A stretch of DNA of 64,000 bases from NCBI GenBank assembly GCA_036925085.1, contig JAUPFP010000047.1, positions 1,253,001 to 1,317,000 on the forward strand, read 5' to 3'. This DNA comes from Brachycybe producta (taxonomy: Eukaryota > Arthropoda > Diplopoda > Playtdesmida > Andrognathidae). Made by a program: the position numbers and the translations under genes. Of the stretch, positions 13,151 to 25,000 are shown in pieces (within the stretch, counting starts at the first letter, position 1; the number at the start of each line of letters is the position of its first letter). The notes beneath the pieces were generated by a model. That model did no database searches and was not told where the DNA came from. It saw nothing but the letters and a program-made list of their open reading frames with translations.

Positions 13151-13913
13151 TACTAGTTAGGCATAGCTAGTCAGCATGGTAGCGATTTTGAAGAAATATT
13201 AGTGAATTGGTGAATTTAGCGGTAGGTAGGCCTACTGTGCTGCACATAAGTGAATCTGCAGAATTACAGTTTTTCAAATTTGGCAATAACATTTTATGCA
13301 ACACATGTTGTTTAATTTTGCAAATTTTAAGGTTTAACCAAATAAGTTCTCTTATTATGACAGTAGGTGTCGTGACGTGCAATGAGGCATGCAATTGGTA
13401 AAGTAGGTGATTATGAAATTGAAATGTCAACTGCTGATTTTGTTTTTATGATAATCTTCTTAGAAATCGACATTTTTTTGGGGTCAGGCAAATTTATTTC
13501 TTAGAAGAAAAAATAATGTTTCTAATAAATGTCTACTCATTCTTCTTTGATGTTCATTTATAATACCCGCTGATACATTATACAATTGTACAGTAGCAGA
13601 ACAAATATACTATATATTTTTGCTGACCATAAGGTCAGGTTTCAGTATTTTTTTAAATTTATTATTTATAGCTGTGTGTGTGTGTTTTTTTTTTTTTACT
13701 TAATGTTTTTTTTTTCTTTCTCTTTTTCAAAATGGTTGCACATCATTGAATAAAAATTTATTTCGTAATGTTTTCCATCAAAATCTATTTTTTTTATTAG
13801 TTCTCAAATTGTTGGAAGGTTATTTTTTGTTAATAATTTTAAGTTAAGTTTTCACTCTTATTATAAAAAAAATCATAGCTTTTGAAAAGATAGTGCTCAA
13901 CAATTAATTTTTA

Positions 13914-14402
13914 GTGTAAACATGTGGTTAGATTAACTATATTGTTTACAATGCAGGCAACCATATCTGTAGTATCACATTGTGGTTAGTGGTTAACTCA
14001 ACTTAACTGAGTTACCTCATGAGTGAAATGTCACTTCCTGTGTTCATCACAAATTTGCCTTTACAATGCTAATGTGATGGTATAACCATGGTTAAATTTC
14101 TGAATGAAGTTAACTGCATTGACGCAATGTGGTTAACCACATTATTGAATGGGTAAACACGTCACTTCCTGTGTTCAAACAAGTTTAGCCAACTAACATC
14201 ATCATGAATAGTGGGCAATCGTGATTTCTGACTGAATGAGGAATGAAATAAATTACAAATTACACAACTATTTAACGGGAAGTGACAAAATTATTTAACC
14301 ACAGGTACTATAACCGTGGCACACTATATCTTAATTTTTAAAAATAATATGCCATGGCACTGAGTAACAGGAAGTGACACATTAACCACAGTTATGTTTT
14401 CA
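13914..14402. mobile_element. Foldback element F (GTGGTTAA and CACTTCCTG words)
   Basis: The left part carries GTGGTTAG, GTGGTTAACCAC and two copies of GTCACTTCCTGTGTTCA. The right part carries the mirror words GGAAGTGACA (twice) and TTAACCACAG (about three times). A related fragment is at 15285-15425. No TSD resolved. Confidence 0.6.
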
Positions 14403-16530
14403 AAATAGAAACATACCAAAGTAGGCCTACATAAACTTTAACTTGGGTTAAGTGTATGCAAGAAAACAGGACTTAAAGGTGGAGATATGTTGTAGCACTC
14501 AATTGCTATGTGGAATAACCAAGCTTTAAATACAATTTAGACAGGATAAGCGATTGTAGCTGAGGCTAGAAGAATTTACAAAAAAAAAAAAATAATGTGA
14601 CGTCACAAATATAATCACATTAGATAAGTGTCAAGTCTGCTTGGCTCCAGTGTTTTCTGTGGTGTGAGGTTCAAAGTATTCAATAAATGATGATTAATAA
14701 TAAAATTGCTTCAGACATGTTTTAACCGGAAGTGCAAGGACGTTTGTCTTTTTTTTCAATTTGGCAACTTGTTTACTGTAAAGAATTGTAGACAAAATGG
14801 CACACATTGGTCATGTGATGTCAAAGTTTTATTTTCAAACGTGATTCTTTCTATTTTCTAGAAATAAAACTTATTTTAAATAAATCTTTGATAAGAAAGA
14901 GACGGAATTCTTTAAATGATCAACATTTAAATTATTACCTCTGATTTCTGAATTATTTTGGTACAAAAAGGGTCTTAAGTTTTATTTTCTTATTGCTTCC
15001 AAGAATTTGTTGGATTGAATAACAATGAGTTTTTTTTTGGTGTTGTCATATCTCAATCTATTCTTCTTCTTCTTCTTCAAAATGACACTTTTAGTAGCTT
15101 TTGAAACTGAATCGAGTAGAATTTTTCCTACAATTTGTACAGGGTGATCTTAAAATGTATTTAGTGAACGAGATACAGATACAATCTGTTAGGATTCTAT
15201 AGCTCGAAATAATGGTAACAAACTGGAACAGTCTCTTGTTTAACGTGGCTTTATTGTAATACATTGGTTTTTATTATAAAAGTAAACTGCCATTAAAATT
15301 AGAACCACAGTTAAATTTGTCAGCAAGGTAGTTAACTTAACTGCAGTTATAAAACATGGTTAACGCCATTTTTGAATAGTTAAAAACGTCACTTTCTGTT
15401 TTCAACACAGAAGTGGCTGGAGTCCATTTCAAACAAACCGTCCAATAATATAGAAATTGTGCACTGTTTGTGAGTTTTCAATTGATTGGTTCCTCTTTGA
15501 GTTTAAATCTGCAATTAGCAAATTGGTAACTAGAGGCTAATGACTACCAGCTAATATATATTATATATTTTTTTTAAAATCTAAACTAACCTAACTGAAC
15601 TTAACCCAACACAAATATCTCCAGAAATAAGCTTCTGTCTTAAAGTTGCCTTGACATATTCTGGCATTGTCTGATAGTTTAGGTGTTGTTCAAATGTATT
15701 GGTTAAGTTGGAGTTTAGCTGTTAAAAATACATTGTAATTTTTGTTACTATTGGTTCAAATCACATGTTTATTATTGACAATAATATTCCATTATCGGTG
15801 CACTGGTATATATAATATTTTAACATTTACTGTAGTTACTTGTATAGCATACCTACTGATTTTAATTCATGGGCTACCTTGAATTGGCGCTGAAAGCAAA
15901 ATTAGGAACCAACCTCATAAATAAACACCAGATGGCGAATGGAAGTCAAAAACTGAATGTAGTGAATAATAAGCAATTCAACTTTTTTTTTCTTCTTCCA
16001 TTTTCAATGTTACATATCCAAGCTCGATAGCATCCAAATGATGGGGATTTTTTTAAAAAATATTTTGTATATACGAGTACTTTTTAGATTGAATTGTCTA
16101 GACGTGGGCCGAAAGCCCCGTATTCTTAATGCAAGCTCACATTAACACCTTTCTTACCATCAACTAAGAAATAAAGTGTGAAGAAACCCTCACACACACG
16201 AGTATAGTTGCTTATTAAAATTGAAATGACTTAGAGATTATGGGTGCATTTGAAAACGCTTAACTTAATCGCACTGATAAAAACATTTTAATTACTATTC
16301 TTTTCTAAAATATCAATTGTTACTGAATGCAAATGATACACATTCTGTAATTCCGATAAAACCCTGCTAGTAGGTCTTTTTAATCGTATTGCTTTTTTTT
16401 TACTACCATAACTGTTGACAATATACAATTCTAAATTGACTGCGCGACGTTTTCTAACGCCTTTAGAGGACAACTTTGTAATGCAATTGTACACTTTGTT
16501 GTGTTCTTGAATACACCTCTGGAGTGTTAA
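14403..16530. other. Non-coding stretch with partial family F copy
   Basis: No gene is recognised. 15285-15425 repeats F words (AACCACAGTTAA, GTTAACTTAACTGCAGTTA, AACGTCACTTTCTGTTTTCA). The motif GGGTGCATTTGAAAACGC is at 16242-16259. Confidence 0.5.
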
Positions 16531-16642
16531 CTGTTAAGCCTCGGTTTACTCTGAAAAGTGAGCGGGAATAGACCTACAAAATTCGATCATAATTTTGTAG
16601 GTCTACCCCGCTCACTTTTCGGAGTAAACCGGGGCTTAACAG
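16531..16642. mobile_element. Hairpin MITE, possible piggyBac-type TTAA site
   Basis: A near-perfect hairpin: arms of ~50 bp (left begins CTGTTAAGCCTCGGTTTACT; right ends AGTAAACCGGGGCTTAACAG) around a 7-base loop. TTAA occurs at 16534-16537 and 16636-16639. If this is the target site, the element is 16538-16635. However, the palindrome extends 3-4 bases outside TTAA, so the ends remain ambiguous. Confidence 0.8.
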
Positions 16643-17434
16643 TCAAAAAAAAAATCAGAAACATACATTGGTGACTGTACAGTTGCGCTTTCCATGAATG
16701 TTGGTTTAAGCTTTACTTTATAATAGAAAAGCAATTTCGTAAAAAAAATTTTTTTAGTCATCTCGTGAAAAATTCATGGATGTAGTATGTATTTAGTGTG
16801 ATATTATTAGGAATGTCAAGAAGCATGAGTTGTGTTAGCAACATTGTTGAGTGTGTTGAGAAGGCATTAAGTATACTGGCCTTAGTACCTATGATGATTG
16901 GGAATTTTTTAGTTCATGCTCGATTAAGGCTTTTTAAAATGTGAAAAAGAAGAAAAAAAGTGAAGAAAAAAAGGTCTGTGTACAGCTGTTGTTCACTTTC
17001 AGTGTTTTTTCTTTTTTTTTTTTTTTTCCATCTTTTTTTTTTTTGCTGTCAAGATTCATGTTTTAGCTCAGTTTTGAAAGAAAAAAAGTAGATTTCGTGG
17101 AAGCAAGAAAAGATATCTTATATTTATTTCGGGTGTTTGCCGCCAAAGTAGAGGGCGACAGCTGTCCTTTTGGCTCTTTTCTCCTGTCGCTTTGTGACCT
17201 GTAATTGTGTAATACTCTTCTTGCTTGCCATATTTATGAACTTGAAACAGTTTTGAGACAGCCGTTTCAGTCAGATTTAAAATTTGAAAACATTCTTCCA
17301 AAATCCGGTGGGATTTCTACAAACTCCTAGTATTATGTGGTCAATGTGTGTGTTATATAAAAAAAAAGTATTGATGGGAAGTGGACGAAATTAATGTTCA
17401 ACGTTTGCATTTGTTAAAATCGATTGTAAATTTT
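16643..17434. other. AT-rich non-coding stretch
   Basis: Nothing recognisable. Long T runs occur near 17005-17045. Confidence 0.5.
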
Positions 17435-17943
17435 CAATTCAATTCAACTTATTACACAATACACATGCAATCAGCTTAAAAGCCATGTGGCGGGGGTGGG
17501 GGGATTGCTTCCGATCATAAATGATTGCCATTCAGGTAAAACAAGACATCATTGTTAATTTGAAATCGTCCTAACAAAGAACCATCAACTGGAAGAGAAT
17601 TTCATAGTCTAATAATAATCGTTGGAAAAAAAGATCAAAATATGCATCAGTTCTAGCCCTTAATTATTTTAAAGTCTTTGAATTGCTGTCTTAACTTACG
17701 AGGATGTGTATTTCAATAAGTCATTAAGTAGGGCAATATTATCATCTGCCAGTAAACGTCCGAAAAGGGCAAGGGCTTTGGTCATTTCTTCTGCCTGCTA
17801 ATGAATAATGATTCCCATTTTAGTTCCTGAAGCATAGTAGTTACACTGTCGGTATACAAGTGTCTTCCTTTCACGAATCTTGCAGCCCTATGCTGTACCA
17901 TTTCTATTTCGTGCTTTGTTACTTCTAAGTGGGCTCCAAACGT
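17435..17943 (-). pseudogene. Truncated non-LTR retrotransposon, ORF2 C-terminal fragment and 3' end
   Basis: On the minus strand, 17943-17782 reads FGAHLEVTKHEIEMVQ, then HRAARFVKGRH, then DSVTTMLQELKWESL. This matches the pattern typical of the region after the reverse transcriptase in CR1/Jockey/RTE-like elements (a K-EMVQ-RAARFV block followed by SSVT-ML--L-W-SL). Further on, after frameshifts, about 17620-17550 reads FFPTIIIRL, stop, NSLPVDGSLLGRF, the usual FFPRTI--WN-LP motif with a stop where Trp is expected. The 3' end near 17435 carries TTGAATTGAATTGAAAATT, like the short-repeat tails of these elements. There is no upstream RT or endonuclease, so this is a 5'-truncated, dead copy of about 500 bp. 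The exact clade cannot be decided by eye. Confidence 0.75.
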
Positions 17944-20686
17944 TCCCTTGAAAAATATAAATTTTCTGAAAACCGCGGTTGGAGGATGAAGAGACTTCCT
18001 ACAGAACATAATAACCACGCAGGCGCGCCATCTGGGGGATGAAAACAAAGTGAATATATATTGAGTCACCTTGAGGGAAGTACTGAAGTTATATAAAGCG
18101 TTTTACTATGTCAGTACATTTTGTACATAACTCTTGGGGGTGGTCGTGGTGGTTATGATGTACTTTATTCTTCTGAAGTTCCTTCAATTTCAAAGACTTT
18201 GAAATTTGTTCACCTAAAATCTAAACAAATGTACACACAAAAGACACGTAATCTGTGTAGTGTAAAATGTATATTAGACTGCGTGGCCAACTTGAACAGA
18301 TTTTTTTTTTTCGTGTTCCAGCATAATATCACAAAAAGCTGTTTTCAGCATGAATCACACAACTTGGCTTTCCTCCTCTACCACCACCACCTCCACCACC
18401 TACCTATCATCTATATTGAAATGTATGGAACCACGTTTATCAGCACCTAGCCAAGATTATTTGTTTAAGAAGAATGTTAATATGATTTACTCAAGAAACT
18501 TTTGTTGGCATTGGAAATATATATCAAACACTATTTTAATAAATACAGCCTAAAAAAAGAAAAAATTCTACTTGAAGTATCCATGTTTTGATGAATGAGT
18601 AATCAAGAAATGGTCAGAAACCGAAATTTCTCACATGTTAAGCGGTATGGTCGCCGCAAGGCAAGCATTTCCGTTTAACACGAGCAAACGTTGGCAAGTA
18701 AGAGTAAATGTTTGCTCTTGCTCGCTCTTTTGGTGAATACCGTCAGTGCTATCAGTGCAACGAATCTCCATGTTCTCAATTTCACCCAGCGAATCATAGT
18801 ATTTTCAGCCATATTTTTTTTTTACGAATTTCGGCAGTTTTTTGGTAAAATTCAGTGGAAGTGAGATTTCGCTGCATTTTTTTCCGGCAGTGTATGACTG
18901 GGCTAAAATTCGGCTGATATGCGGCTACAAGTTTTGAGCAGTTACAAAAAAATAAATAAAAACTGTAATAAAGAAAGTAATTTCATTTATTAGGACACTG
19001 GACTAAAATCCAATTTTGAAGTTCCAATAATTGAAACTTATCGTGAATAAAAGAAATCCTATTTAGTTTGGCAAGTTCCAATGAGGAGGAACGACGGCCA
19101 TGGCCCATTGCATGAAAGTAAAGTTATGGAGAACATGCTCTCAAATGCAGCTGACCCCAGAGGACATTCCCAAATATAATCCTGTAAATTTATTAATATT
19201 AAACTTTTTCGGCTAAGCTGAAATTATTTTTGGCGGCTGGATAACGGCCAGCCATAAAATTATTCGACGGATTTTCTATGCATTGAAAAAAATCGGCTAC
19301 GGCGGCGACTGAGGGAGGTCTAAGTACGGATACTAAATTGTGTACACGCTTTAGAGACATTCTGTATTGTTTCGGCTGTTAATCTGTTTGTTGCCAAAAT
19401 AAGTTTTTTTGATGAGTACGTGTATTAATAAGGTGATTTCATTAAATAGCTTATCGATTTCATTCCTCTTGTTTGTGTTTTGCCTTTATAAGGAAAGAGA
19501 GAGAGAGAGAGAGAGATTGTCTAAGAAAGAAGGCATAAGGGAGAGAAAAACATTCTTTCTCCGTTTGTCATTTGTATTTACGATGTTTGACACCGGATTA
19601 AAAATGTTCTTGGGAGATTTTTCATTCATGGTGTCTTATTTAAAAACGCGTTTCAAATCGCACCAATCGCGGTGTTTGTTTATTAATAAAAATGACATGA
19701 GATTTGTCTCCTTAAAAAAATAAAATAGAGGTAAGAAGAAGGCAAACGGAAATACAAAATTAACCTCTCACAACACACCTTTTTTCCACCCGTTCATGTG
19801 AAGAGGACAACTTCCTGTTACACTTTCATTCATAATTTTTTTTTCATTCATAGTGAGTGAGGGGGGGGGGGGTTACTATCATTTTCGACGGTTCCCCATT
19901 CAAATTCATTTAAAAATAAAAACTCCAACTGCCTTTTTTTTAGGATAAGGCCTACTGACTTAAATAATTTCACTTCTTCCCATCTCTCTCATCCTCCATC
20001 CTTCTTTACTTTTTTTTCTTCGAGCTCTCTTCCCTTGCTTGATTTTCACTCTTATTTGGTTCCGCTCTCTTGAAAAGTGTTCTCTCACTCACTCTATCTA
20101 ACGGGTTTAAACTTCCTAAAAAATAAAGAGTAATTTTTAAAGAGCTATTCTTTTTATTTAAACGAACTGATGATTCTATTGAGATAATCTTATGAAGTGG
20201 AAAGTTTACAAACTGCCTTTACATTATTACACTGTAACGGAAAAAAAGCGACGTTTATCTTAAAGATTTTAGAAACAGTAATTTAACTCAGGGGTTTCTT
20301 AACTAGTATGATCCACGTAGCCGGACAGGTGTGGAGGACAACCAGAGGGAGATGTGAGATGCCTCCCAAAATTATTTGAAAACATCCATCTAAAATGAAA
20401 TAAAATTGAAAGATATTTAAAATTAATTTAAATATTTATAAACAATTGAAAATTTCAATTAATGTTTTTTTTATTGTGGCAAATCGGGGTTAGAATACAA
20501 AACAAAAGTTTACCGAAGATTGAATCAAACAAATGGTATTTAGATAAGAAATAAATAAAACTGACAAAAGTTATGCGTGTGCGCTCTCTCTCCCAAACAA
20601 AGCAACTCCAAACCGACATCACAACAATACTCGTGCAACTTGATTGTCTGGCTACATTTATAACAAAATCCAAATTACTTGTATGG
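17944..20686. other. Non-coding stretch
   Basis: No gene is recognised. Small features are a (GA)n run at 19496-19515 and a G run at 19861-19872. Words related to CGGCTG/GGCTAC are scattered over 18820-19310 and may be an old repeat. Reading frames of ~70-110 codons show no family resemblance. Confidence 0.5.
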
Positions 20687-20977
20687 TTTGGCTTTTTTAA
20701 AAAAAAACGACCAAAAGTCGAAAAATATTTAAATGCTCTAAAAGCTCTAAAAATGTCTCCAGCAGGCTCAACTGGCCCCAGAAGTCACAATAAGCTAGGA
20801 AAAGCACATGAATTCAAGATTTTTTTAAAATTCGAAAAAATGGGTGAAAAGAGAAGACTTTGAGAGTCTTTGGCTTTTTTTTTTTTCTTCAAAAAAACGG
20901 CCAAAAGTCGAAAAAAAATGTTAATGCTCTGAAAGCTCTAAAAATGGCTCAAGAGTGCTCAACCAACCCCAGAAGTC
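20687..20977. repeat. Local direct duplication (~180-bp spacing)
   Basis: The block TTTGGCTTTTTT ... CCAAAAGTCG ... ATGCTCTAAAAGCTCTAAAA ... CCCCAGAAGTC at 20687-20796 recurs in order at 20868-20977 with point differences. Confidence 0.8.
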
Positions 20978-21225
20978 CCCCTATTTCTTGTGGAGGGCGC
21001 CAATGGCGGCTTATACTGATGCAGTGGCTCTGATCATATGGTATGGCCCACGTATATATATTTAAAATTTGCTATCTGGCCCACACTCTTAATGAAGTTG
21101 CACAGGCGTGGTTTAAACGTTTTCATTGGTAACTCTGAATATGACCCTTTCATAGAATAATGTGAGTGCCTGTCTGGCAATATTTGCTATTATGAATATG
21201 CATATACACTGTATTGCAAAAGTAG

Positions 21226-21348
21226 GCCTACAACATTTTATAAGTCCAGTCCGGGCATGTTCTAATCCGATCACCAAAGTTAAACAAAATTGGGCCCAGT
21301 CATTACTTGGATGGGTGTCTACCTGAGAATACTGGGTGTTGTTGGCAT
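21226..21348 (+). pseudogene. 5S rRNA-like sequence (5S pseudogene or head of a 5S-derived SINE)
   Basis: The stretch follows the animal 5S rRNA plan from end to end. It starts GCCTACAAC and contains TCCGATCACCAAAGTTAAA (usual form CCGATCACCGAAGTTAAG). It then has GGGCCCAGTCATTACTTGG and ATGGGTGTCTACCTGAGAAT (box C region), and ends GGGTGTTGTTGGC. Length of about 120 bp equals a full 5S gene. A T-run that could act as a Pol III terminator follows directly. About one base in five differs from the canonical sequence, including in stem regions, so it is more likely a pseudogene or SINE remnant than a working gene. Only one copy is seen, not a tandem array. Confidence 0.8.
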
Positions 21349-21939
21349 GTTTTTTTTTAATTATTTGAAAAAATGGGATTCATTAAAAAGTGTACAAATG
21401 ATTTTTTTTTAAATTTTAGGACGGGCTACACTACTAGTAATTTAAGATAATCGAAAGAGAATTATGCAAAAGAAAACAAAATTAATTCGATCAAAATTGA
21501 TTAATCGCTCCCCCCCCTGGAATCATCAGCCTTCATGCTGCGTACCACGGTAGTACGGTACCACCTGCTGTTGGACTGTCACGTAGTACACACACCACGC
21601 TTAGAGAAATACTGACTTATAGTCCTGTCCATCTTTATTCTTTGCTTATAATATGCAGAATCCGTACTGCTAGATGCATATTTTTGGAATTCTCTTCTAG
21701 AAAACGTAGACACAGGCATCTTAAAATCCTGGAGCCTTACGAGTTGAAACTGATTCATATTTTGCTCCTTCTCGCGAAGAAGTATTTAAGCACTTCCAAT
21801 GTTTCCAGGTTACCATTACTAGTAAATACAGTAGTCACATGCATACTGGTCAACCATTGTTTGTAAAATGTAAGGATATGTAAACTTTGTTTAAATAAAT
21901 GACTATCCATTATGATTGGAATCAACATGAACTGATTGC

Positions 21940-22244
21940 AGGTGTACTGACTTGAACTGAATTGATTAAAAATCATTATTTTTTTTTAATAAATTAAAAA
22001 AAATCGGATTTATTTGATTTAAATTGGATTTTTTTTTTATTATTATTTAAAACAGATTTTTTAAAATAATTTAAAACTCCACAGAATTGCTCTTTTTAAT
22101 TAATTGAAAATTCATGCATGACAAAGTGTTCAATCAGTTTTATTTACCTGTCAACCACATAATAATAATAATAATATTCATTTAATAAAAGAGAGAGAAA
22201 AAAAAATCAATTTTAATCAATTGATTTAAATCAGTCCACTTCAG
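21940..22244. mobile_element. Foldback/MITE element I with GATTTAAATC words
   Basis: GTACTGACTTGAACTGAATT at the left is mirrored by the right end (inverse reads GGACTGATTTAAATCAATT, then GATTAAAAT). The interior has GATTTAAAT / ATCGGATTT words. No clear TSD. A further patch with AAAATCGATTTATTTTAAG lies at 22314-22350. Confidence 0.55.
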
Positions 22245-22702
22245 ATAATTGAATACAAGCCAATTCAACAATTCTAGCTGGGTTTTTTTTTGTATCTGTT
22301 AAGAATAACAATAAAAATCGATTTATTTTAAGTCGATTTTTTTTTATTTAATCATATTGTTTCATTGTTTCATTTTTTTCAATTACATATTTACATGCAA
22401 TTTTCAATAATATTATGAAAATGTTGAATCTGAAAGTAATCCATAATAATAATGATATAACCAAGTATTAAATAAACCAAGGTAACAATGTAAAGATACC
22501 ATTAAATAAAAAAAAATTCCATACAGTAAAACCATTAATATGTTGAAAGAAGTTTTCATTTTCTAAATGGAGTTTGTAAAGCAGCTTAAGTTTCTTCTTT
22601 TCCTATCATTTCTTATTCTTATTTTTTGTTGTTTTGTTGTTGTTGTTGTTGGACAAGATTGAATGAATATTATATATTTTTTTTTCTCGTTATTATTTTT
22701 AG

Positions 22703-22889
22703 ATTAAATTCGAAATGGATGTTTTGTCTGATGGAGAACAACAACCAATACATTCTCTTTTAAACCACATTAAAACTGAGAAAAGGAACGATGAAGCTTG
22801 TGTTCCATCGGTTCGTTCTCGATCTCTCGGTTCCATGCAAAAGGTGCCGTCCATCAGTGATCTATCCGAAGAAGGATCTCTCGGTGGCG
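22703..22889 (+). CDS. First coding exon (partial gene), unidentified regulatory-looking protein
   Basis: The exon is preceded by a pyrimidine-rich tract and an AG at 22701-22702. After a 12-base leader comes ATG at 22715 in good context (A at -3, G at +4). It runs 58 codons plus one base to a strong donor, G|GTAAGT, at 22890. The short leader after a splice acceptor suggests one or more upstream non-coding exons, which I cannot locate. The peptide begins MDVLSDGEQQPIHSLLNHIK. It is polar and probably disordered, with no signal peptide or membrane segment. Visible motifs are IKTE (fits the SUMO consensus psi-K-x-E), RSRSLGS (a basophilic-kinase or 14-3-3-like Ser motif) and an acidic Ser-rich stretch, VPSISDLSEEGS. 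These suggest a nuclear or signalling protein, by inference only. I do not recognise the family. Splice phase at the donor is 1. Reading past the donor gives only 21 more codons of low-complexity sequence before a stop, which supports splicing at 22889. No downstream exon is recognisable in the remaining 41 kb. Confidence 0.7.
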
Positions 22890-23529
22890 GTAAGTTCCTC
22901 TTCTCCTTCCTCCGTCATGTTACGACCATAAATTTCAATGATATCTTTCAATGATTTCTTGTTTAATAATGTTCATATATAATTTATACTATGTGATGTA
23001 TTGCCTGCCATCTAGTGGCACAAGTTTGAATCTTGATAGTTCAAGATATGGTTTTTCTGGGTTTATTATCTCGAATGATTACTAGGCCTACTATAATTAG
23101 CTTTTGGATCCAAAGTGTTGAATTATAATGACAGTTTTAAATGTTTTTTTTTTTTAGTTTTGTGGTTTTTTGGGAGATTTATTTTATGGGAAAAACAAAA
23201 AACAAAGAAAAATTATATTTATGAATCCAGATAAACATGCATTTTTTTTAAGTTTTTAAAAGTCGAACGGAATGTCAAGATTTAAATTGAAACTCGAGGA
23301 GTAAATGAAGGTAAGCAAATAATATTTTCATGAGGAAAAATCTTTTTAAATTCATTATTATAGCACCTTACAGTATTTTGTTAGTTGAAACGTTTAAGAT
23401 CTAATCAAAAAATATTTCATAAAAAGCTTCAAGAAAGAGCATTTTCAATGTGTTCTTGTCTTCTGCATAATGCGGAAAAATAGATCAAAATATTTTGTAG
23501 CCTACAGTGTAAAAGGTAGTTGAAAATAA
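22890..23529 (+). other. Start of intron downstream of the 22.7-kb exon
   Basis: The intron begins GTAAGTTC at 22890, a strong donor. The rest of the stretch is AT-rich with no recognisable exon. Confidence 0.55.
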
Positions 23530-23710
23530 CGACTGGTGGTTGTGTTGTGGTTGACTATCTATCTATTACTATTGAAAGCGTCCGATCCTGTGCACACAAC
23601 CTTGGCTTCGCAACAACTAATGGATTGAAGTCGTTGAATGGTTTTCGATCTCCATCACAGGCAACAGCGTTTCTTGTGTTAACACGGACTACTTGTCAAC
23701 CACCAGTTGC
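23530..23710. mobile_element. MITE-like element with GACTGGTGGTTG inverted ends
   Basis: GACTGGTGGTTG at 23531-23542 is mirrored by CAACCACCAGTTGC at 23697-23710. Length ~180 bp, no clear TSD. Confidence 0.5.
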
Positions 23711-24473
23711 GCGTCTCTACGACGGAGCAAAAATGTATAGGATGGTACAGAAGTCGCACAGTTTATTTTTTTTTGGTCGCACTCTGTAGTTATGTTATAT
23801 ATTTTTTATCAGATTCAGCTCATCATTAATTAGCCACATCCCTTTTTTATGTTAAAAGATAATCAGATTCATTTCAAAAACAAAGTGGTGAATCGTGAAG
23901 AGAGATAATGAGATGTAAAGGAGGCGTAAGTGTATTTCCGCCGGAATTGCTCCCTTTTCTAAATCATGAAAAAAGAAGAGATTCATTCTCTAGGCTCTTT
24001 ACCATATCCTGCCATTGACGCTTCAATCTTCCCTTTAAAAGTTTAAATGGCTGTCGTGTATTTAACCACAAGGGTGTGGACTTCGGAAAGAGGAAGAGCT
24101 AGACTCCAGACCAGAGAGAGATGGACATTTGCAGTGCTTATCCATTTATATAAAAAAAGATTTTCATCATCATTCACCTTTGATATAATGCATATATGAA
24201 TATATCTTGAGAGTGAGTGAGTGATGGGTGCATTTGAGAACGCACTACAGTGTGCGATGACTCGCCAAAAATATCCAATAGTCGTTTGAAAACGACGAGA
24301 TGACAAATCGTTTGAAATGGTCTTCTACCACTCCTGTTGTAAAACAAGTGAAATGATTACTGTATAGCAGCAGAAGATTGTTACGACACTTAAGTTATGA
24401 ATTTATGATGCAGCTTGGATGGGGGTAATGCATCCTACGTGACTTTTAAATGGTTGCATGTATTCTAATTCTG
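23711..24473. other. Non-coding stretch with one dispersed-motif copy
   Basis: No gene. The dispersed motif GGGTGCATTTGAGAAC, followed by GCACTACAGTGTGC, is at 24226-24255. Confidence 0.5.
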
Positions 24474-24654
24474 TAAGGCCCTTGGCACACAGACGACTTT
24501 CGAAAAAAAAGTTGAAGGGTGACTTTAAACTGTGTGCCAAGGTTGGCGCCTTTCTATAGAAAATACATTGCGACGACACCCCACGACGTTCGATTCGACT
24601 TTTTGTCGCCTAAAAGTTTTTTTTTCAAAAGTCCCCAGTGTGTTCCAACCCTTA
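24474..24654. mobile_element. MITE with TAAGG...CCTTA inverted ends
   Basis: Left end TAAGGCCCTTGGCACACAGA and the inverse of the right end TAAGGGTTGGAACACACTGG form ~27-bp imperfect inverted ends. TSD unclear. Confidence 0.6.
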
Positions 24655-24669
24655 GTGTTGCTGTTATTA

Positions 24670-24998
24670 GGTTGCGTTTAGACTACTCGGGCTTGTGCCC
24701 TTGTTGGCTTGGGCTCGTGCTTTTGACAACTGAGAGTTGAGTTTAGTTACACGAGAGGTTTTGACTAATGCGCATCCGATGAGCACTCATTGTTGGGAGA
24801 AACGCTACGAGTACTGCGAGTTAACGAAACTGTGCTCGTCCCCATCCAATGACTTTCAAGTCTTGTCGAGCACTTTTTTGATAAACCGTCACCAAGCGGA
24901 GTCAGACGAGCCCCTGTCTCCTGTTACTTGTATCGCTGCTTGCGAGTGCGTCCACATTACTCGGGCTCGAGCTCGAGTACTAGTAGTCTAAACGCACC
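24670..24998. mobile_element. MITE with GCGTTTAGACTACT inverted ends
   Basis: GGTTGCGTTTAGACTACTCG at the left is mirrored by AGTAGTCTAAACGCACC at the right. Flanked by TA on both sides (24668-24669, 24999-25000). The ~330-bp interior is more GC-rich than its surroundings and has an 84-codon frame that I regard as chance. Confidence 0.75.
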
Positions 24999-25000
24999 TA

